NCBI GenBank assembly: GCA_003660555.1 | Contig: QMUK01000036.1 | Span: forward strand, 1 to 10,774 | Source of the DNA: Thermococci archaeon | GTDB taxonomy: Archaea; Hadarchaeota; B88-G9 | Length of the DNA: 10,774 nucleotides | Reading direction: 5' to 3' | Shown here: piece by piece, positions 6,466 to 10,774 of the stretch | Position numbering within the stretch: position 1 is the first letter of the stretch | Layout: every line of letters starts with the position of its first letter | Notes under the pieces: generated by a model | The model's input: the letters and a program-made list of their open reading frames with translations, nothing else | Databases searched by the model: none | What the model was told of the DNA's origin: nothing | Made by a program: the position numbers and the translations under genes

Positions 6466-7287
6466 ATGAAATACAGAAGGATTGTTGGAGCAGTAACTTT
6501 ATTATTATTGTGCTTCTTCTTCATACTATTCTCTACGATCTCAGGATCTATGAACTTCAAGAGGGAGAAATACTCAACTGAGAACGAGTTGATTCCAGTA
6601 ACCTACTATGGGGAGGTTGAAGGGAAATACATAGGTTATCAGATACCTGTACACCAAGTGGCTAGAGAGGCTAGGGAATCTTTCTACTCAGGGAAAATAG
6701 ATAGAGCTCTTTTCCTAGTGGAGTATATAATATCTCAGGCAGACGAAGTTGAAGGTTCTTTCGTTTGGAAGAATTACTTCGAGTTTCCAACTTATGGTCT
6801 GAAAAAGGGTTGGAGTGGAAGTTTAATCCAGGCAGGGGTAATCAAGGCCTTAGTGCTGGCCCACAAATACACGAAGGATGAGAGATATCTCCATTACGCT
6901 AAGAAAGCACTCAAGGCCTTTGAACTTCCTGTTGAGAAGGGAGGGCTACTAGTACGAAGAGGAGATTGCTATTGGTATCCAGAATACGCAAAGGAGAACC
7001 CACCATTTGTTTTAAATGGATTTATAACATCCTTAATCTGGATATACGAGTACTATGAGTACACTGGAGACGAAGAGGCTTTAGAGATATTTCAAAAGGG
7101 TGTGGATTGTCTAATCAGGTATCTGCCAGAGTACGATGCTGGAAACTTAAGCTATTACGACTCAGAGGGAAGAATTAATGCTAAGTATCATGAGTTACAT
7201 GTGAAACAGATGGCCTGGATGTATGAAATAACTGGGAAGGACATTTTCTTGAAGTATCACGAAAAGTGGTCCCAGCGCAACTCTTAA
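6466..7287 (+). CDS. Membrane-anchored protein with D-glucuronyl C5-epimerase C-terminal domain
   Basis: A 273-residue protein with one N-terminal hydrophobic helix (about 7-27) after a basic start (MKYRR). This suggests a signal anchor with the rest outside the cell. The remainder resembles the C-terminal catalytic domain of GLCE, which converts D-glucuronate to L-iduronate units within heparan-type chains. Matching landmarks are PTYGLKKGW (108-116), WYPEYAKENPPFVLNGF (170-186), LPEYDAGNLSYYD (220-232), YHELHVKQ (241-248) and FLKYHEKW (261-268). All occur in the order found in vertebrate GLCE, and the C terminus falls where that family ends, so it does not look truncated. Tyrosines in the YDAG/YYD and YH motifs are candidate catalytic residues by analogy. 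The substrate in an archaeon would be a surface glycan, but none is identified nearby. The ribosome site before ATG 6466 is weak (GGGATTGG). Confidence 0.82.
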   Translation: MKYRRIVGAVTLLLLCFFFILFSTISGSMNFKREKYSTENELIPVTYYGEVEGKYIGYQIPVHQVAREARESFYSGKIDRALFLVEYIISQADEVEGSFVWKNYFEFPTYGLKKGWSGSLIQAGVIKALVLAHKYTKDERYLHYAKKALKAFELPVEKGGLLVRRGDCYWYPEYAKENPPFVLNGFITSLIWIYEYYEYTGDEEALEIFQKGVDCLIRYLPEYDAGNLSYYDSEGRINAKYHELHVKQMAWMYEITGKDIFLKYHEKWSQRNS

Positions 7288-7344
7288 GACTCAGATTACA
7301 TGCGTCCAAACGACCATTAGTCGAGGAACAGGTCAGAGGTGAGA

Positions 7345-7371
7345 GCTTTTAAGCGGTTTTTAATGAAAAAC
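7345..7371. terminator. Possible bidirectional terminator between convergent genes
   Basis: Between the epimerase-like gene (+) and the ZnuA-like gene (-) lies GCTTTTAAGC, followed by the perfect inverted repeat GTTTTT-AATG-AAAAAC (7356-7371). Each strand thus has a run of five T downstream of its gene, the type of signal archaeal RNA polymerase terminates at. The rest of the 151-bp gap (7288-7438) holds nothing I can name. Confidence 0.4.
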
Positions 7372-7438
7372 GTAGAATCACTTGCAATGAACACTGAGTT
7401 CAGAACGTAAATATGAATCCAGGATAGGAGAAAGAACG

Positions 7439-8401
7439 TCAATGAAGAAGGAACTTACGACCTCCCAATACAGCAGAGGACAATAGAATGGCAAACATCA
7501 CTACTAGAGGAGATGAAAATGGCACATTCCTTTCCTCCCTCTTGTCTTTAGTTTCCATTCCTATCTTCGAAATCTCCTTGGAAACAATGCGAATTCTATC
7601 CAAGGAGGATTCATCTTCAATAGGAGAGGGCAACAATATAATGGGTACTCCATATTTCTCAGACAACTCTAGAGACTTCTGGTATGAACTATCTCCCCTC
7701 ACAGCAGCTATTGCAGAGACTTTTCCCTCCGAGAGGGCTCTCTCTATTTCGAGCAAGTCTCTGGTGGTAGGAGGAACCCCATGCTCTCTCACTAGTAGCC
7801 ACTTCACACTGAGACCACTCCATTCCAAGTAGTATTGGGTCACAGGGCTGCTACCTATTACCTCTCCACTAACTTCTCCAACTCTGGAGAGTATCTCCTC
7901 CACTTCCGCTCTTACTTTCTCGAAATTTCTCTCGTATTCTTTGGAACACCTTGGGTTAATCTCCTTCATGATTTCCTTAGTTGAATTCATGAACACTAGG
8001 TAGTTCCTGGGATCTAAAGTTACGCCGTGTAGATTCTCTTTCCCAGTCATTGGGTTTTTCAATATCTTTATTCCATCGAGGTTTGGTATTTCTATTAGAC
8101 GAGACTTCACCTCACCTTTAGACACCATTTCTTTTATTTCTCTTTCTATTGGGGTGTGACCTGTAGAAATTATTATATCTGCTCTTTTCAGCAATTCCAC
8201 ATCCCTAGGATTCAATTGATAGTCATGTGGATCCACACCTTGGGGGATTAGGGAGTAGACCTCATCTCCATCGCAGGCGAGTAAAGAGACATCCGAGGCT
8301 AGATATCCGAACGTCGTTATCACCTTGATACCCTCTCCTGAAGGTGAACTAGCTGCCATGGTTGAGAGTAATATCAACGAGATGAGACATCTCAATTTCA
8401 T
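7439..8401 (-). CDS. znuA: ZnuA-like metal-binding protein of an ABC-3 transporter, membrane-anchored
   Basis: A 320-residue periplasmic-type binding protein of the cluster 9 (ZnuA/TroA) fold, which delivers Zn or Mn to an ABC importer. A signal peptide covers residues 1-17. GVDPHDYQLNPRDVELLKRAD (55-75) is the standard first ligand block, with His59. ENLHGVTLDPRNY (122-134) corresponds to the second, with His125. The segment SSPVTQYYLEWSGL (184-197) aligns with the usual HPAFGYF-type block but has no His there. At the fourth site AAVRGDSSYQ (232-241) has Asp237 in place of the usual acidic pattern. His207 may substitute. There is no His-rich loop of the ZnuA kind. A C-terminal helix (about 297-313), followed by a basic tail, would anchor the protein outside the membrane, as is common in archaea. 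The ATG at 8401 has no good Shine-Dalgarno site, and a TATA-like box suggests a very short leader. It diverges from the transporter genes. Confidence 0.85.
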   Translation of the reverse strand: MKLRCLISLILLSTMAASSPSGEGIKVITTFGYLASDVSLLACDGDEVYSLIPQGVDPHDYQLNPRDVELLKRADIIISTGHTPIEREIKEMVSKGEVKSRLIEIPNLDGIKILKNPMTGKENLHGVTLDPRNYLVFMNSTKEIMKEINPRCSKEYERNFEKVRAEVEEILSRVGEVSGEVIGSSPVTQYYLEWSGLSVKWLLVREHGVPPTTRDLLEIERALSEGKVSAIAAVRGDSSYQKSLELSEKYGVPIILLPSPIEDESSLDRIRIVSKEISKIGMETKDKREERNVPFSSPLVVMFAILLSSAVLGGRKFLLH

Positions 8402-8430
8402 CCCCTAGGATCGTTCGGTGAAACACTTTT

Positions 8431-8441
8431 TCTATTTTATC
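8431..8441. promoter_or_regulatory. Shared TATA-like element of the divergent metal-transporter promoter
   Basis: TCTATTTTATC on the plus strand reads GATAAAATAGA on the minus strand. For the minus strand it puts transcription start about 10 nt before the ZnuA-like ATG at 8401. For the plus strand it, or the adjoining CTTTTTCTAT, would serve the ATPase gene at 8466. Which bases serve which direction is uncertain. Confidence 0.45.
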
Positions 8442-8453
8442 TGTCGAGAGATA
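8438..8453. promoter_or_regulatory. Candidate metalloregulator operator (16-bp near-palindrome)
   Basis: TATCTGTCGAGAGATA has arms TATCT/AGATA and a TCGA centre, and 14 of 16 positions are self-complementary; only the G/G pair at positions 6 and 11 breaks it. It overlaps the TATA-like element and ends where the AGGAGGG ribosome site of the ATPase gene begins. A dimeric repressor bound here would block both directions. Position and symmetry are seen directly; the identity of any regulator (Zur/Fur- or DtxR-like) is inference. Confidence 0.45.
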
Positions 8454-8465
8454 GGAGGGAATTTC

Positions 8466-9227
8466 ATGTTACGCGTCGAGGATTTAACAGTGGAGCTTAG
8501 TGGAAGAGTAGTCCTAGAAGAGCTGAACTTCACCATAGAGAATCGAAAGTTAGTATTGATCTTAGGACCAAACGGAGCCGGTAAGACCACACTCTTCAGA
8601 ACTATTCTAGGCATAGTTAAGCCGAAGAGCGGTACAATAAAAATAAATGGCAGAGAAGTGACCGGAAATCCAAGAATGGCTGGAGAATACATAGGGTACG
8701 TTCCACAGACTATTGATAGCTCGGATACTCCAATGACTGTCTTAGAGTTCATATACAATTCACTACTAATAGGAAGGAAAAGAATAGACCGAGAATTGGC
8801 TCTGGAGAGATCCAAAAACTCTTTAGAAATAGTTGGGCTCAGTGGAATGGAGGGAAGGAGGCTGAGCGAACTCTCTGGAGGACAGAGACAGAGGGTCTAC
8901 ATAGCACGTGCTTTAGCTAAGAGTCCAGAAATACTCCTGATGGATGAACCCCTCAGCAACGTGGACATAGAAGGAAGGGGCGAGCTAATGGAGTTCATAG
9001 GAAGATTAAAGGATGAGATGACGATTATAATGTCTACTCATGACGTCAATGTCCCAATGAGCTTCTCAGACGAAATCATAATAATAAACGGGAGATTAGT
9101 AGCCAGAGGAAATCCAGAGGAAGTGCTGAGGGAAGAATTGCTCAAGAAGGTCTACGGGCCACACGTAAAAGTGTTCTCCATAGGCGAGAAGAGATACTGC
9201 GTCTTGGGGGACGCACATGTATATTGA
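8466..9227 (+). CDS. znuC: ABC transporter ATPase, ZnuC-like (metal import)
   Basis: A 253-residue ATPase that powers the metal importer from the cytoplasmic face. The full motif set is present: Walker A GPNGAGKTT (34-42), Q-loop Gln81 in YVPQ, signature LSGGQ (136-140), Walker B ILLMDEP (156-162), D-loop SNVD (164-167) and switch His192 in STHD. The overall pattern (VPMSFSDEIIIINGRLVARG) matches the ZnuC/MntB type. The frame stays open to 8418, but ATG 8466 has GGAGGG six bases upstream and starts at the conserved N terminus, so the 16 extra codons are rejected. It overlaps the permease gene by 11 nt. Metal specificity (Zn or Mn) rests on the binding protein and cannot be fixed here. Confidence 0.93.
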   Translation: MLRVEDLTVELSGRVVLEELNFTIENRKLVLILGPNGAGKTTLFRTILGIVKPKSGTIKINGREVTGNPRMAGEYIGYVPQTIDSSDTPMTVLEFIYNSLLIGRKRIDRELALERSKNSLEIVGLSGMEGRRLSELSGGQRQRVYIARALAKSPEILLMDEPLSNVDIEGRGELMEFIGRLKDEMTIIMSTHDVNVPMSFSDEIIIINGRLVARGNPEEVLREELLKKVYGPHVKVFSIGEKRYCVLGDAHVY

Positions 9228-10014
9228 CCCTAGGTGGATTCTAATACTGGTCTTCTCAGCACTGGCTTATGGAACCCTCAGCCCGGTAATAGTTGCTAGA
9301 GGATTGCTTTTCCTCTCTGGAGCAATGATGCACTCTGTCCTCCTAGCAATATCTGTGGGAATAGCCTTATCTGAGACCATTGGGCTAGCGCCTTATGTTT
9401 GGGCGATACCAATAGCTATACTTCCCACGTACTTGATAGCACTTCTCAGAAGAAGAGGTTTGAGAGAGGACATGGCTACTGCGATAATGCTATCTATTAC
9501 AGTCTCCCTGTCTGTTATATCAGTTTACCTAGTTCTAACGAAGTTCAGAGTATCAGCAGACTTGTGGTCTTATGTGCTAGGAGATCCTCTCCTCTCAACT
9601 TGGGAAGACGTGAAATACGTTTCGTTTCTTTCCTCTATAGTGTGTGTTCTCACGCTTTCCTTTTATAGGGAGTTCATGTATCTGGCAGTGGATCCAGAGT
9701 ATTCAGAAGTGATGGGGATGAGAGTCTGGAAATACGATGTCCTCCTCCTCACCCTCTTGGGAGTAGCCGTTGTTGCGCTGGCTAGAAGCGTTGGAATAGT
9801 CTTAGAACACGTGATGGTAATGTTGCCTGGAGTAATAGCTTTTCAGATAAGTAGGGGGATATGGAATGCTTTAGTGATTTCTCTAGTGGTTTCACTAGTT
9901 TCTTCCATAGGTGGTTTGACCCTCTCCTTTCTCTCTAACTTAGCTCCTAGTGGACTCACAGGATTAATAGCGGCACTGATATTTACTGTCACTTTGATCG
10001 GGAGGAGGAGATGA
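9217..10014 (+). CDS. znuB: ABC-3 family metal permease, ZnuB-like
   Basis: A 265-residue membrane permease of the ABC-3 (ZnuB/MntC/TroC) family, forming the channel of the metal importer as a presumed homodimer. About eight hydrophobic helices are spread along the chain. Family-typical stretches are GAMMHSVLLAISVGIAL (35-51), the DLWSYVLGDPLL segment (114-125) and VDPEYSEVMGMRVWKYD (157-173), the cytoplasmic coupling region. The later helices read GIVLEHVMVMLPGVIAFQIS and end in LIGRRR. The ATG at 9217 is inside the end of the ATPase gene with a GGGGGA site before it, so subunits are made in a coupled way. Its TGA is directly followed by the TTG start of the zinc-ribbon gene. Length is usual for the family. 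Confidence 0.92.
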   Translation: MYIDPRWILILVFSALAYGTLSPVIVARGLLFLSGAMMHSVLLAISVGIALSETIGLAPYVWAIPIAILPTYLIALLRRRGLREDMATAIMLSITVSLSVISVYLVLTKFRVSADLWSYVLGDPLLSTWEDVKYVSFLSSIVCVLTLSFYREFMYLAVDPEYSEVMGMRVWKYDVLLLTLLGVAVVALARSVGIVLEHVMVMLPGVIAFQISRGIWNALVISLVVSLVSSIGGLTLSFLSNLAPSGLTGLIAALIFTVTLIGRRR

Positions 10015-10383
10015 TTGCTGAGATGTCCCATGTGTGGGAGTAGCAGGGTCACGCATTACTTGGGTTACCTGAGTGGAGAAGTCTATTCATGTAAAGACTG
10101 CGGATATATTGGACCAGCAGTCGATTTCGATAGGCCTTTCGAGGATAAAGAAACAGAGGAAGAGAATAGAGGTGTTGCAATAAACAACAATAATAATAGT
10201 GGTAGTAATAAGATTGGATTCGTACTGTCTTCCATTTTGGTCTTGTACCTCTTGTCATTCTTCCTGACTGAATCTCCGATGTTGCTCCTTTCTCTTCCAC
10301 TGGCAATCCTCATATATCTTTTATGGAGGTGGTTCCTTGCTAGTAGACGTGCACTGTCACCTTCACTTAATGAGGAAGCATAG
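10015..10383 (+). CDS. Zinc-ribbon protein with two membrane helices
   Basis: A 122-residue protein with an N-terminal zinc ribbon (Cys4, Cys7 in CPMCG; Cys26, Cys29 in CKDCG). A charged linker (39-53) and an Asn-rich run (57-65) follow, then two hydrophobic helices at about 68-84 and 88-108. The ribbon should face the cytoplasm with both termini inside. The start is TTG at 10015, the codon directly after the znuB stop. No earlier in-frame start exists because that stop is in frame, and GGAGGAG at 10001-10007 supports it. It is translationally coupled to the metal permease, so a role in metal sensing or handling is tempting, but small zinc-ribbon membrane proteins are common in archaea with unknown roles. 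Its last 47 nt overlap the TatD-like gene. Confidence 0.78.
   Translation: MLRCPMCGSSRVTHYLGYLSGEVYSCKDCGYIGPAVDFDRPFEDKETEEENRGVAINNNNNSGSNKIGFVLSSILVLYLLSFFLTESPMLLLSLPLAILIYLLWRWFLASRRALSPSLNEEA
10183..10209 (+). repeat. Purine-purine-pyrimidine codon run (Asn/Ser-rich linker)
   Basis: Nine consecutive codons of the form RRY (AAC AAC AAT AAT AAT AGT GGT AGT AAT) encode an Asn-rich linker between the zinc ribbon and first membrane helix. It looks like a short, diverged trinucleotide repeat and could vary in length between strains. Confidence 0.5.
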
Positions 10384-10774
10384 AGAAGCATTAGAAAAGT
10401 TGAAAGCAGAGAAAATTGGATGTATTACCCATGGACTAGATCCCAGCTCAAATAGATACGTCCTAGAACTTTGCAAAAAAGAGAGAGGCGTGGTTTATCC
10501 TTCCATCGGGATACATCCAAGGTATGCAGTTAATCTCAGTGAAGAAGAATTGGAGAAAGAGCTGGCATTCATAGAGGAAAATTCAAAGAAGATAATATGC
10601 ATAGGAGAGATAGGGTTGGACTACTACAGGATAACCGATAAAGATAACAGACGAAAAGAGAAAGAAGTATTCCTAAAGCTACTGGAGTTAGCTGAAAAAT
10701 TAGAAAAGCCCATATCTGTACACTCTAGAGGAGCCGAGGAAGAGGTAATAGAGACACTGGGCTCCTACGATTTG
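10337..10774 (+). CDS. TatD-family metal-dependent hydrolase (3' end outside window)
   Basis: The first 146 codons of a TatD-type metallohydrolase, a TIM-barrel enzyme with divalent metals; relatives act as 3'-5' DNA exonucleases. Metal ligands visible so far are His6 and His8 in VDVHCHL, Glu91 in CIGEIGLDYYR (88-98) and His129 in SVHSRGA. SIGIHPRYA (56-64) is the family's GxHP motif. The remaining His and Asp ligands lie beyond 10774. The start is TTG at 10337 with GGAGGTGG five bases upstream, inside the zinc-ribbon gene (47-nt overlap), which indicates coupled translation. Being in a metal-uptake operon, it may be a consumer of the imported metal or a chance neighbour. Family assignment is secure; the true substrate is not known. 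Confidence 0.9.
   Translation, partial: MLVDVHCHLHLMRKHREALEKLKAEKIGCITHGLDPSSNRYVLELCKKERGVVYPSIGIHPRYAVNLSEEELEKELAFIEENSKKIICIGEIGLDYYRITDKDNRRKEKEVFLKLLELAEKLEKPISVHSRGAEEEVIETLGSYDL

Noticed and set aside
7200-7287. Possible truncation or frameshift at the end of the epimerase-like gene
   Set aside because: The final FLKYHEKW motif corresponds to the end of the GLCE domain, so the stop falls where the family ends.
7363-7410. 15-codon plus-strand mini-gene after a T-rich stretch
   Set aside because: No ribosome site and low-information sequence; the T runs fit a terminator between convergent genes better.
7340-7438. Possible C/D-box guide RNA
   Set aside because: CTGA-like boxes occur, but no RTGATGA C box at the right spacing was found.
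10083-10391. Minus-strand frame of 102 codons opposite the zinc-ribbon gene
   Set aside because: Antisense to a gene with a clear Cys4 ribbon, ribosome site and operon position; its content reflects the Asn-rich codon run read backwards.

Overview
The window comes from an archaeon. Its core genes are archaeal or archaeal/eukaryotic: transcription factor B, the H/ACA protein Gar1, ribosomal protein L35Ae, Trm1, a THEP1-family NTPase, and TATA-type promoters. Arg is written mostly AGA/AGG and Ile mostly ATA, and the window is moderately AT-rich, which fits a thermophile. L35Ae is patchy in Euryarchaeota and commoner in Thermoproteota/Korarchaeota-like lineages and Thermococci, so a TACK-type or Thermococci-like host is my inference. 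Several genes appear to start with TTG behind good Shine-Dalgarno (SD) sites of the GGAGG or GGTGAT type, and genes are packed with frequent overlaps.

Layout. (1) 1-518: the first 10 codons of a minus-strand gene, then about 490 bp with no gene I can support. (2) 519-2395 (+): an overlapping cluster of THEP1 NTPase, L35Ae and Trm1, for RNA/translation. (3) 2397-4287 (-): gar1, tfb and rlmE, an information-processing operon with a clear TATA box inside the 3' end of the next gene upstream. It converges on trm1 with a 1-nt gap. (4) 4312-5123 (-): two unrecognised membrane-associated genes, a 57-residue two-helix protein and a 210-residue exported, C-terminally anchored protein, translationally coupled. 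They diverge from (5) 5202-7287 (+): a CPA2-type cation/proton antiporter and an anchored protein with a glucuronyl C5-epimerase domain. (6) 7439-10774: a metal-uptake locus. A ZnuA-like binding protein (-) diverges from ZnuC-like ATPase, ZnuB-like permease, a zinc-ribbon membrane protein and a TatD-family metallohydrolase (+, cut by the window end). The 64-bp divergent promoter holds a 16-bp near-palindrome that looks like an operator.

How the parts fit. The first half is housekeeping: tRNA and rRNA modification, pseudouridylation, transcription initiation and a ribosomal protein. The second half is the cell envelope: ion exchange, glycan modification and metal import. I see no mobile element, CRISPR array, defence gene or tRNA. 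The parts most likely to hold something new are the metal locus (atypical ligands in the binding protein, candidate operator, zinc-ribbon membrane protein in the operon), the 57/210-residue coupled pair beside the antiporter, and the archaeal glucuronyl-epimerase-like protein.
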